A stretch of DNA of 64,000 nucleotides, from assembly GCA_013407085.1 (NCBI GenBank), contig JACCGJ010010859.1, positions 1 through 64,000 of the forward strand, in the 5' to 3' direction. This DNA comes from Atriophallophorus winterbourni. Taxonomy: Eukaryota > Platyhelminthes > Trematoda > Plagiorchiida > Microphallidae. Each line of letters starts with the position of its first letter. The first letter of the stretch is position 1. Made by a program: the position numbers and the translations under genes. Positions 33,591 to 45,700 of this stretch are shown here, piece after piece. The notes below the pieces were generated by a model. That model was not told where the DNA came from and ran no database searches. It was given only the letters and a program-made list of their open reading frames with translations.

Positions 33591-33807
33591 TTTTCCTGTA
33601 CAAACATTCATGTATAACAAGAGTTATAACTCTACGGTAATCTGGTTATCTTCTCCTCTGACCATCAGTGCGAACGAGAAAAGCGATTATAACGGGCTCC
33701 TAGTAGATAGCTCCGTGTTGAAGGAACATTATTATAATAGATGCGTGTTTTACGCTTATAAATGTTTTGACCAACCGGAGAAAAATAATCACAGTACTGA
33801 TGAATGA
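33591..33807 (+). other. Exon-like open frame in array unit 1
   Basis: A pyrimidine-rich acceptor (TTTCCTTTTTTAG, ending 33590) precedes 71 codons to TGA (FPVQTFMYNKSYNSTVIWLS onward, ending NNHSTDE), which looks like a terminal exon. The frame actually opens at 33514. In units 2, 3 and 4 the TAT codon of the NKSYNS stretch is TAG, so only unit 1 is open throughout. No family was recognised. The antisense 63-codon frames in all units are shadows of this segment. Confidence 0.35.
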
Positions 33808-36800
33808 ATTCTAATTTGCTTCGTTCTTTGAACACGGCAGTTTTCCAACTAGACATTTCAATTTGATACGAACCCAGTTTTGCATTAGTTTATTATAAGA
33901 ATTGACAAAACATTTCACTTGATATCACCGAATTATGTTGCCCAAAACTCATGTAATTTTGCACGAGGCACGAATTTGCTCCTGCAACGGGATCTCGATA
34001 TGATTTAAACCTGGTCCATGAAACGAAATGCCATTGAATGCTTCGAAAGCAGCTACTGTCGTCAACAGCAAGTGGAGCAAAGAATAATATCTGGTCGTAC
34101 TATTATTAAACCCGCCTCCTCCGAAAAAGATTTGGGCGTGATTATCCAATCTGACTTAGGAAACTCAATGCGATGTCGAGTCGCTGCTAGCAAAGCTGAA
34201 AGCAACTTGGGTCTCCTTAGAAGAGTCCTAAGTTCGTTTTCCCCCAACATTGTCTGCAAAATGATTTCAACCTACATCCGTCCTCATGTGGAATATTCTA
34301 TACCGGAATAGGATCCATGGTTGAAAAATTACTCAGATATTAGAAAATCCACAGCACAGAGCGACAAAACTCGTCCATACGAAATGAGACTTAAAGTATT
34401 GAATTTGCATTCGGCTCAACACAGACGGAAACGAGGAGCACTAATATTCATTTGGACAGTGCTTAATCAAACAAATCATCCTTGCAATCGTTTGTTTCAT
34501 CTTTTCCACAACCCATATTTGTGTGATCAATAATCTAAATTTTCCAACAGCATAGCAGGTTGAACAGCCGCGAATATTCATTTTCCGTTCGCAATGCGGT
34601 GCGACGAAATTTCGATATTAATTTGACCTTCATAGGCTATCATCATGTTCACTACGAAAAATGATCGTACGATTTATCGAAAACGTTGAAGGTTTCACAT
34701 TACTCGACATGAATCATCAATGCAGTGGACCGACTACGTTTCGAATGCAAGAAAACGACACCGAAGTAAACGGTCGAGAGTTTTCTCACCAACCATTTAG
34801 ATCAAACTACGATAAAAATATGAGACCGTTTGAAACATTCTATTTCAATTGGTTTGCTAGTTTGTGATTCAGCTTCGTCTTGTATTTTGACCGAAGAAAG
34901 TAAGAAAACCAAAATGTAGAATCTGAAAATATTTTCTGAGTAATTTGAAAATTCTGAATGATTCATCATTTTATCATGAAAAATAATTGATCAATATCTG
35001 GCTAAATTGATTCTGCATAGCGCGATAGCGGCAGACAATAGATTCGATGGTGGAACGAGCATATTCAACGCTGGTTAAACTAATATTGAAAGCAAATTAT
35101 TCGCAATCGGAAAAATTATTGAAATCATATTAGAGTTCAGTTTTCTGAAAGCTTTTTGATCAATATGAAATTAATCACTCGAATTTTAAAAGTAAAATAA
35201 TGTAAAAAATTTCAGGAAATCTTATTCACTTATTTTTTGAATATAAAAAAATTGTATTTTGCTTCTCTTAAACTGTAGATGTTATCGGTGAACAGAATGA
35301 CAAAGGTGAACAGTATTTAGTCGGAAACAGTCTATTCTAGCAAAATAATTTAAATACAAAATACTAAAATTGCTATTACTGCTTTAGTTATTACCGACAG
35401 CCGATAAATTATTAATACATCGATTAGTGTGCAAATAAGTTACAGGCGTAACAAAAATCATTTTAATTATCAATTTTTATATTGCTGAAACACGATTATC
35501 TCTACAGGTTTCAAATAAAAAATGTAAACCTTGAAGAAATATTTATTTTCTTTTTTAGTTTTCCTGTACAAACATTCATGTATAACAAGAGTTAGAACTC
35601 TACGGTAATCTGGTTATCTTCTCCTCTGACCATCAGTGCGAACGAGAAAAGCGATTATTACGGGCTCCTAGTAAATAGCTCCGTGTTGAAGGAACATTAT
35701 TATAATAGATGCGTGTTTTACGCTTATAAATGTTATGACCAACCGGAGAAAAATAATCACAGTACTGATGAATGAATTCTAATTTGCTTCGTTCTTTGAA
35801 CACGGCAGTTTTCCAACTAGACATTTCAATTTGATACGAACCCAGTTTTGCATTAGTTTATTATAAGAATTGACAAAACATTTCACTTGATATCACCGAA
35901 TTATGTTGCCCAGAACTCATGTAATTTTGCACGAGGCACGAATTTGCTCCTGCCACGGGATCTCGATATGATTTGAACCTGGTCCCTAGACAACGAAATG
36001 CCATTGAATGCTTCGAAATGCAGCCTACTGTCGCTCAACAGCAAGTTGAGCAAAGAATATTATCTTGGTCATACTATTATTAAACCCGCCTCCTCCGAAA
36101 AATATTTAAGCGTGATTATCCAATCTGACTTAGAAAACTCAATGCGATGTCGAGTCGCTGCTAGCAAAGCTGAAAGCAACTTGGGTCTCCTTAGAAGAGT
36201 CCTAAGTTCGTTTTCCCCCAACATTGTCTGCAAAATGATTTCAACCTACATCCGTCCTCATGTCGAATATTCTATACCGGAATGGGATCCATGGTTGAAA
36301 AAATTACTCAGCTATTAGAAAATCCACAGCACACAGCGACAAAACTCGTCCATACGAAATGAGACTTAAAATATTGAATTTGCATTCGGCTCAACACAGA
36401 CGGAAACGAGGAGCACTAATATTCATTTGGACAGTGCTTAATCAAACAGATCATCCTTGCAATCGTTGGTTTCATCTTTTCCACAACCCATATTTGTGTG
36501 ATCAATAATCTAAATTTTCCAACAGCATAGCAGGTTGAACTGCCGCGAATATTCATTTTCCGTTCGCAATGCGGTGCGACGAAATTTCGATATTAATTTG
36601 ACCTTCATAGGCTATCATCATGTTCACTACGAAAAATGATCGTACGATTTATCGAAAACGTTGAAGGTTTCACAGTACTCGACGTGAATCATCAATGCAG
36701 TGGACCGACTACGTTTCGAATGCAACAAAACGACACCGAAGTAAACGGTCGAGAGTTTTCTCACCAACCATTTAGATCAAACTACGATAAAAATATGAGA

Positions 36801-39800
36801 CCGTTTGAAACATTCTATTTCAATTGGTTTGCTAGTTTGTGATTCAGCTTCGTCTTGTATTTTGACCGAAGAAAGTAAGAAAACCAAAATGTAGAATCTG
36901 AAAATATTTTCTGAGTAATTTGAAAATTCTGAATGATTCATCATTTTATCATGAAAAATAATTGATCAATATCTGGCTAAATTGATTCTGCATAGCGCGA
37001 TAGCGGCAGACAATAGATTCGATGGTGGAACGAGCATATTCAACGCTGGTTAAACTAATATTGAAAGCAAATTATTCGCAATCGGAAAAATTATTGAAAT
37101 CATATTAGAGTTCAGTTTTCTGAAAGCTTTTTGATCAATATGAAATTAATCACTCGAATTTTAAACGTAAAATAATGTAAAAAATTTCAGGAAATCTTAT
37201 TCACTTATTTTTTGAATATAAAAAATTGTATTTTGCTTCTCTTAAACTGTAGATGTTATCGGTGAACAGAATGACAAAGGTGAACAGTATTTAGTCGGAA
37301 ACAGTCTATTCTAGCAAAATAATTTAAATACAAAATACTAAAATTGCTATTACTGCTTTAGTTATTACCGACAGCCGATAAATTATTAATACATCGATTA
37401 GTGTGCAAATAAGTTACAGGCGTAACAAAAATCATTATAATTATCAATTTTTATATTGCTGAAACACGATTATCTCTACAGGTTTCAAATAAAAAATGTA
37501 AACCTTGAAGAAATATTTATTTCCTTTTTTAGTTTTCCTGTACAAACATTCATGTATAACAAGAGTTAGAACTCTACGGTAATCTGGTTATCTTCTCCTC
37601 TGACCATCAGTGCGAACGAGAAAAGCGATTATAACGGGCTCCTAGTAGATAGCTCCGTGTTGAAGGAACATTATTATAATAGATGCGTGTTTTACGCTTA
37701 TAAATGTTTTGACCAACCGGAGAAAAATAATCACAGTACTGATGAATGAATTCTAATTTGCTTCGTTCTTTGAACACGGCAGTTTTCCAACTAGACATTT
37801 CAATTTGATACGAACCCAGTTTTGCATTAGTTTATTATAAGAATTGACAAAACATTTCACTTGATATCACCGAATTATGTTGCCCAGAACTCATGTAATT
37901 TTGCACGAGGCACGAATTTGCTCCTGCAACGGGATCTCGATATGATTTAAACCTGGTCCCTAGACAACGAAATGCCATTGAATGCTTCGAAATGCAGCCT
38001 ACTGTCGCTCAACAGCAAGTTGAGCAAAGAATATTATCTTGGTCATACTATTATTAAACCCGCCTCCTCCGAAAAAGATTTGGGCGTGATTATCCAATCT
38101 GACTTAGGAAACTCAATGCGATGTCGAGTCGCTGCTAGCAAAGCTGAAAGCAACTTGGGTCTCCTTAGAAGAGTCCTAAGTTCGTTTTCCCCCAACATTG
38201 TCTGCAAAATGATTTCAACCTACATCCGTCCTCATGTCGAATATTCTATACCGGAATGGGATCCATGGTTGAAAAAATTACTCAGCTATTAGAAAATCCA
38301 CAGCACAGAGCGACAAAACTCGTCCATACGAAATGAGACTTAAAATATTGAATTTGCATTCGGCTCAACACAGACGGAAACGAGGAGCACTAATATTCAT
38401 TTGGACAGTGCTTAATCAAACAAATCATCCTTGCAATCGTTTGTTTCATCTTTTCCACAACCCATATTTGTGTGATCAATAATCTAAATTTTCCAACAGC
38501 ATAGCAGGTTGAACTGCCGCGAATATTCATTTTCCGTTCGCAATGCGGTGCGACGAAATTTCGATATTAATTTGACCTTCATAGGCTATCATCATGTTCA
38601 CTACGAAAAATGATCGTACGATTTATCGAAAACGTTGAAGGTTTCACATTACTCGACATGAATCATCAATGCAGTGGACCGACTACGTTTCGAATGCAAG
38701 AAAACGACACCGAAGTAAACGGTCGAGAGTTTTCTCACCAACCATTTAGATCAAACTACGATAAAAATATGAGACCGTTTGAAACATTCTATTTCAATTG
38801 GTTTGCTAGTTTGTGATTCAGCTTCGTCTTGTATTTTGACCGAAGAAAGTAAGAAAACCAAAATGTAGAATCTGAAAATATTTTCTGAGTAATTTGAAAA
38901 TTCTGAATGATTCATCATTTTATCATGAAAAATAATTGATCAATATCTGGCTAAATTGATTCTGCATAGCGCGATAGCGGCAGACAATAGATTCGATGGT
39001 GGAACGAGCATATTCAACGCTGGTTAAACTAATATTGAAAGCAAATTATTCGCAATCGGAAAAATTATTGAAATCATATTTGAGTTCAGTTTTCTGAAAG
39101 CTTTTTGATCAATATGAAATTAATCACTCGAATTTTAAAAGTAAAATAATGTAAAAAATTTCAGGAAATCTTATTCACTTATTTTTTGAATATAAAAAAA
39201 TTGTATTTTGCTTCTCTTAAACTGTAGATGTTATCGGTGAACAGAATGACAAAGGTGAACAGTATTTAGTCGGAAACAGTCTATTCTAGCAAAATAATTT
39301 AAATACAAAATACTAAAATTGCTATTACTGCTTTAGTTATTACCGACAGCCGATAAATTATTAATACATCGATTAGTGTGCAAATAAGTTACAGGCGTAA
39401 CAAAAATCATTTTAATTATCAATTTTTATATTGCTGAAACACGATTATCTCTACAGGTTTCAAATAAAAAATGTAAACCTTGAAGAAATATTTATTTTCT
39501 TTTTTAGTTTTCCTGTACAAACATTCATGTATAACAAGAGTTAGAACTCTACGGTAATCTGGTTATCTTCTCCTCTGACCATCAGTGCGAACGAGAAAAG
39601 CGATTATAACGGGCTCCTAGTAGATAGCTCCGTGTTGAAGGAACATTATTATAATAGATGCGTGTTTTACGCTTATAAATGTTTTGACCAACCGGAGAAA
39701 AATAATCACAGTACTGATGAATGAATTCTAATTTGCTTCGTTCTTTGAACACGGCAGTTTTCCAACTAGACATTTCAATTTGATACGAACCCAGTTTTGC

Positions 39801-39897
39801 ATTAGTTTATTATAAGAATTGACAAAACATTTCACTTGATATCACCGAATTATGTTGCCCAAAACTCATGTAATTTTGCACGAGGCACGAATTTGCT

Positions 39898-40644
39898 GGG
39901 AAAACATACTCATCCAGTCCGTGGCAGCTTGTTTGAACAAATGTTATCACGACAATAAAATTCTTGATTTCCACAACACATGTATCTAGTTAGGTATCAA
40001 ATGATTTTTTATTCGTTAACATAGCTCAATGGTTTTAGCTTAATCCTTTCGAATCACCTTATATTTGATTACTTATATAAATGTAACACTTTCATAAAAG
40101 GCTCTCAATAAAACGAATAGTTCTATTTATATCCATTTACAGATCTTATAAATGAACCGCGCCAACTAAATCGTGAATAAAGAGGATGCACACTCATGAA
40201 TTAAATTGTTAATTTACGTATTACTAATAGGGATTATTTATTTTTTTCATTCTTCTTCACCCATAATTATATCAAGCTAATTAACGTAAGAAAACATATG
40301 ACTAACTTTTTAAAGACTTCATTATTTGCTTAATAATTTTTACCGTTTTCGATATGTACAAATATCAAATATTTTTGTATAGATTGACAAATTTTCATCC
40401 CACCATATAAAATGCTAGATGATTTTCGAATTAAGAAAAAGTTGACAGGCCTTGTAACTTGAGTGGTTCAATGGATATCTTATTGGAATACAGCGATCTA
40501 ACGTTGTTCAATATATTTCGAAATCTGGTTACTAATATTGAACTTAATTGAGTTCACTAACCTTTAATCCATAGTATTCGCTAGCCAATAATTTTCTCAA
40601 ATTGATGTTTAAAATTCCATTCAAAGATAACGAAGGATATACTT

Positions 40645-40648
<4 letters not shown>
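39898..40648. other. AT-rich spacer to assembly gap
   Basis: Single-copy AT-rich DNA with nothing recognised. It ends in a TA dinucleotide run. Confidence 0.45.
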
Positions 40649-40680
<32 letters not shown>

Positions 40681-40700
40681 NNNNNNNNNNNNNNNNNNNN
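40649..40700. repeat. (TA)n microsatellite abutting a 20-base N gap
   Basis: TA repeats at 40649-40680 run directly into 20 N (40681-40700). The gap cuts the RTE-like RT just after FSLRQLQEK, so its true length and content are unknown. Confidence 0.95.
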
Positions 40701-41375
40701 CTTTTCTTGAAGTTGTCTCAGGGAGAAGATCATGTCAACGGTTGATCTTCCCTTGCGGAAGCCACATTGAGATTCGGAGTAAATTCTATCATCTAAAACT
40801 TGCAGCCGGATCTGTACGACTTTAGCAAACAATTTGCCTACAACATTCAGAAGGGAGATTCCTCTGTAATTGTTGCAGTCGCCTCTGTCACCCTTATTCT
40901 TAAATAGCGTGATGATCTTTGTGTCTCGCATCTCTTGTGGGACAGCCCCCTCCTGCCAGCACTGAAGAAGCAAATGGTGAAGAGGCTGTAATAATGCTGC
41001 TCTACCGCATTTGATGAGCTCAGGTGGAATTCCGTCGTCACCAGGTGCCTTCCCATTCGCTAAGCGGTCGATTGCCTTATTGAGCTCATCAAGTGTAGGA
41101 GGGGTATCTAGATATTAAATGGTCGGCAACCGTTCGACATTCTCAAGTGCATGCGGTAGAACCGTACTGTCCATAGAGTAGAGGGAGGAAAAGTGCTCTA
41201 CCCATCTTTCCATCTGTTGAGTTTTGTCGACAATCGGCTTACCAGATAAAGACTTAATGGGAGCCGTTTTAAGTTTGTTTGGGCCAATGGCTCTCTTGAT
41301 CCCATCCATCAACCGTGAAAATTTCTGTATCCGCAGCTTTTTTGGATATGGAGAGGCTAACGATCGGTCCCAAGT
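40701..41375 (-). pseudogene. RTE-like reverse transcriptase fragment
   Basis: Reading 5' to 3' on the minus strand: RLMDGIKRAIGPNKLKTAPI, DKTQQMERWVEHFSSLYS, then one stop (TAA near 41117), NKAIDRLANGKAPGDDGIPP, AVPQEMRDTKIITLFKNKGD, NNYRGISLLNVVGKLFAK, SESQCGFRKGRSTVDMIFSL, and then the N gap. These are the palm and fingers motifs before the catalytic YADD, which is not present. The wording matches RTE-type elements of schistosomes (SR2-like; family by recognition only). It is 5'-truncated near 41375. Confidence 0.75.
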
Positions 41376-44300
41376 ATACCTCAAAAATATTTTACACGTC
41401 ATAGCACGAAATCATATTGATTTGGAAAATTGTGTCAAATTGACTCTGCATAAAATCCATGTGGTACTCAATGCTACTAAAAAAATAATCACGATGTCGC
41501 AAGAAATATATAAGTAAGTAATTAGAAAATCATCAACCCGTTTATGACCACAAATGCTTTATTTTGTTAGACATTATAAACGTTAATACGAAGCATTGTA
41601 ATTTGAGTTTTGGAAATATAAACTTCAAATTATAGTTTTCTAAAAATCGATTGCAGTAATAAAAAGTTATTCTGGGCGTCATCAAATGCACGTATTTGTA
41701 TTTACTTATACTTAAATATACCACTTTACCACTATTTTAAGATTCAATGAAACTGATATGACTCATTGCTGTCATCAGGTGGAGGAATTGAAATAAACAT
41801 CAATATGAAGAATTAGGTACCAATTTCAATCGCGCTGTCCGCACGAGCACCGTAGTTATAAAATCTCAAAACTTTGAAAATCAACAGTCGCTGCCAACGT
41901 TTTAACTATATTAGTATGTTAATGAGTAGTGTGTGAGCACCACAATACATATTTCATTAAATTGAATCTTACATATGAATTCCATCATCTCCCAACGCTC
42001 AGAGGGTATGAGGTGAATCAGATTTAAACATATTTACTCGAATGTACACTGCAATTGTGAATATTTACATGACCAGTTTCTCGGAAACAGGATTTGTTTG
42101 AATACTTCCACTACAATACAGCTGTACGATTTCCCTGTAAAACATACAGAAACCGTGGCAAGTATAAGGCAAGTATAATTCATGCATATCCGTATCTTTG
42201 TTTCAATTTTCATTATACAGAATGTGACAAAATTCATCGATGACCAGATGAATCAATTATAAACAGTGCGTTTGAGCATCTTGTGAAACTACAGCATTTT
42301 GTAAACGATACAGCCAATCAAATCGATCTGTTATATTTGTGCTTTTTAAAAAAATATCTGCTTGGCATTCATCTGGGAGTAGATGAAATTTTATCGTGAT
42401 TATAAAAAAATGAATCATAATTTAATAAATAAAACTCGGATAATAATAAATCTGTTGCAGTTGTTCCTTAGGATTCGCTTATAATATTTTAATCATATCC
42501 CCATATTGTAATGAGGTTATATGGAAGAAGGTCAACATATATTACGTTGTTGAGACATAGTGCAAAGTTAATCGACCAAGTTTTAGTACGTGCACGCCCG
42601 AACTCTCAATAAAAAGCGAACGTGAATCGGCCAAAATTGTAGCACGGCGATCACAAATGATCACACACATCTATAAGTTATTTTGAAACGGGTGGGGAGA
42701 GAGGCAGACAATTGTTTTGTCAAGTCATTTCAGGTCAACGAGTGGGAGCTGGCAATATTCAGGTCATCGGGTCGCACAACACAAGAGAAAACCGATTGGC
42801 CAAACGCGTTCATTAGACACAAGGTAAATTACAAAACGCACGGCTCGTTTATATAGGAAAATCAAACATTCACATCACTGTAGTGAAACGTGTGTCCAGG
42901 TTGTCACTTCGATCTGATTTGCCAAAGGATGTTGTACCAATCCTGGGCTCATTTGACCTCACTCGGCGAATTGAAAATTGTCCGATAGCGGATGTCGTTC
43001 ACTATGTTCTCACACTTTCGTGGATGTCGTCGTTCGAACTGATCGAATGCAATACTTCCGAAACCAGAATTATTACGGGTTCAAAATGGTCGATCCATGC
43101 TCTTGCTTAGTACAACAAGAAACACGAGGTCGAAAATGTTCTTTCGTATACTTAATCCTCACTGCACTATGAGTACAAAAATCAGCAAGTACTTATAAAT
43201 AAAATGCTTTAGTTTGCAACACGCTTAAGCTGCTTGAACTTTAGGAGTAGTGATGAAGATATTAATTTTCTCGTACCTTGACGAATTGCAGATTGTTCGA
43301 TAGCGGATGACGTTGACCATTTTCCAATACTATCGTTGTTGTCGTCGCTCGAAATGATCGAATGCAATACTTCCGAAACACCTAATCATTAGGCTGTTCA
43401 CAATCTATTAGTTTTAATAACGAAATTAAATACCGCCTAAAATAGAACAGTGAAGTTTCGAAAAATTGCAATTTGGGTAATAGTGTCACGACTGGTATTA
43501 CAAGTTCAGGACATATAAGGTAGACAAATACGCGTTTTTGGAGTCGCCAAATTTGTTAAACGCATCTAGTTTTGACGCTGTATGAGACAGATATTTTAAT
43601 TTTACCAGTAGAATATATCGTCTGAGGTTTAATGTGCCATTAAAGACGGGAATTATTTACACGCGCTAATTTAATTACTTAACAGTCTAGGCACACACGT
43701 GCTTCGTTTCCAGTTCATATTTGGCATGATATTTCTAATATGGCGTTCCGCCAATTGTTTCTGATCTTAAGCATCAAAATGGTTTTTGTACGTTCACCGC
43801 ATGTGGATGCATACAAAATGTTAGTACAATAAATCTTAAAACATTGAAAAGCAGTAAAAATGTTGATTCCTGTAGCCACTATTAATGGGGATTGTACAAA
43901 ATAATTGATTCAACCCACGATAATCATAACATAATCAACCGTTATTAATTATTCAGGATCTTCACAAATAGTTATAGGAACTTTAATTAACAGTTTTATT
44001 CAGCTTTCCAATCAATTAAAAATACCAAGTCCAATTCACAAGAGATAAAGCCATTGATCTTGCAGTGAATTAGAATGATTAGACTAGTTCTGAGGTATCT
44101 TGAAATTTTAAAATGTTGCATTAGGAAATAGTATCGCGGTAAATACGAATCATCAATTTAAAACGACGTAATAAATTTCTATTAATTTTGAGCTTTTAAA
44201 AGTCTTTGATGATAAGGGTAACTAAAAATACGGATATCCAATTTTAATCAAGATATTTCTTAAATTTTAAATAATTGAATATAGTTTTCAATTCGATTGC

Positions 44301-45054
44301 TACCGTGTCAATGTCAGAATCTCAATCCGTTATAGTTCGTTAAGCATATAAATTTATTTAGATAGAGATCGTTCACAGACCAGATAAAACTAACTCTCCT
44401 GGTGTAATTTAGTAAAAAAATACGTTCAATTTGGTCGCGGCCCATTGGAGTCTGCTTGAAATGGTTGAATTTAAATTCCAAGTGACAAGTTATCGATTTT
44501 AGACACTACCGAATTTTGCCGACAAATGTATCGTAAATTGTCATTAATTCTATGTGTTAATCGTTGTAAAATGATCAATTCGCCTCACAAGAAGTCGTTT
44601 GGTTGATACTATTACCAAGGTCGAATTTTAAGCCAAATTGACCACAGCTCTCAGTGAAAATAATATTTTAAAATGAAATTCACTGTATCCGGGGAAACAT
44701 CGATGCTGTAAATATACTATGATGCGAATTAAATGAAATATCGATGCACATATTTCGAAAGCGTTTCCTGTCAAATGTTTAGTATCCACCGTGAATGCTA
44801 ACATAGTTAAGAATTATATGTCAGATTCTACCCCATCATTTCTTAAAAATTAGATACAAACATACAATTCGTGTTAATGAGTATCTTATATCATACGTCC
44901 GAAACATTTTTGCCTGATATATGATTTCTATATGTTTCACGTGTTTTTTATTACGGAATTTTACGTGCTTAAGTTCAAAGAATTCACATTTTAAATTTGA
45001 ATTTAGTTTATTATTGGGATTTGGCATATCATACACAATTATTAATCTTATTTC
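41376..45054. other. Spacer with a diverged direct repeat
   Basis: No genes recognised. About 100 bp at 42966-43064 recurs imperfectly at 43281-43379 (shared GATAGCGGATG and GATCGAATGCAATACTTCCG). A 75-codon plus frame at 42883-43110 covers the first copy. A decayed CCTGATGA core-like patch lies antisense near 41775. Confidence 0.45.
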
Positions 45055-45700
45055 CAGTGTGCGCGATTTACGATACAATCGATCTGATTCGACGTTCTGC
45101 CATCGACTACCGTGTAAACAAGTGTTTCTTAGAGTTATGGAATTTAGTGTTGCAGACTCGATTAAACTATCACCGTTCTCGAAGCGCTGCCCTAGGCCAA
45201 ATCTGTCAAACTTTCGGTTTGTTGCAGCATCTGCTGGTCCAGTACGTGCATTTCAATCTCCGGCCACAACCAATTTGTCATTCCTGTTTTTCTGTCGACG
45301 ACAGACTGAAGGTGGTTATAGAAGTCGTCTTTGGAATTTTGGTCGGCACACAAGGCGTACACCGACACAATAGTAATGTTAAAAAGATGCCACTTCAGAC
45401 GGACTAGTGCAATACTTGGGAATACAAGCATCTATTACATGAATGCCTCCTTGGCCTGATCATGGAGAACTGTCGCTGCTTCGTGACGACCATATCCATC
45501 TTCAGGCATACTATAAAGAAGCCGGTATGTACGATTGACTCCGGAGACATTCAGTGATTTGGATCCGTGTCCAGATAGACGAACCTCAGATAGGCAAGCA
45601 AGATCTACCCGGTAGTCTAATAAAGAGCACATCGTGATGGCTTGACGACCAACATCCAGCAGTGTCTTTTAGTTCAGGCATCATAGAACAAACATTTTTA
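45055..45700 (-). pseudogene. RTE-like endonuclease fragment
   Basis: Minus strand: DVGRQAITMCSLLDYRVDLA followed by CLSEVRLSGHG near 45570-45690 (catalytic Glu), YGRHEAATVL, a frame break, FNITIVSVYALCADQNSKDD then FYNHLQSVVDR, and RFGLGQRFENGDSLIE near 45180 (family GRFGxGxRxxNGxRLLxF). The catalytic GDFN/GDWN region is damaged. The DNA at 45700-46250 directly upstream may be its 5' part, but no motif supports that. Confidence 0.7.

Larger units (their letters stand above)
32007..39897 (+). repeat. Four-copy tandem array, unit about 1.97 kb
   Basis: Head-to-tail units: 32007-33980 (1974 bp), 33981-35948 (1968), 35949-37922 (1974) and 37923-39897 (1975). They differ by scattered substitutions and a few indels (estimated by eye as a few percent). 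The first about 680 bp of each unit is the 3' part of the CR1-like RT. The remaining about 1.3 kb is unrelated AT-rich DNA with two short conserved open frames. Left of unit 1 the RT continues uninterrupted, and right of unit 4 single-copy DNA follows. The array therefore arose by duplication of a retroelement 3' half plus its flank. Exactly four copies with clean borders could also reflect assembly choices. Confidence 0.9.

Noticed and set aside
33665..39773. Minus-strand 63-codon frame repeated in each array unit
   Set aside because: It is antisense to the plus-strand exon-like frame, has no motif, and its recurrence is explained by the tandem duplication.
41760..41785. Minus-strand CACCTGATGACAGCAATG, hammerhead-like
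   Set aside because: No second core box and no stem II; too decayed to call.
44921..45407. Plus-strand frames of 136 and 150 codons
   Set aside because: Antisense to the RTE-like endonuclease at 45.05-45.7 kb, which explains their openness; they show no motif of their own.
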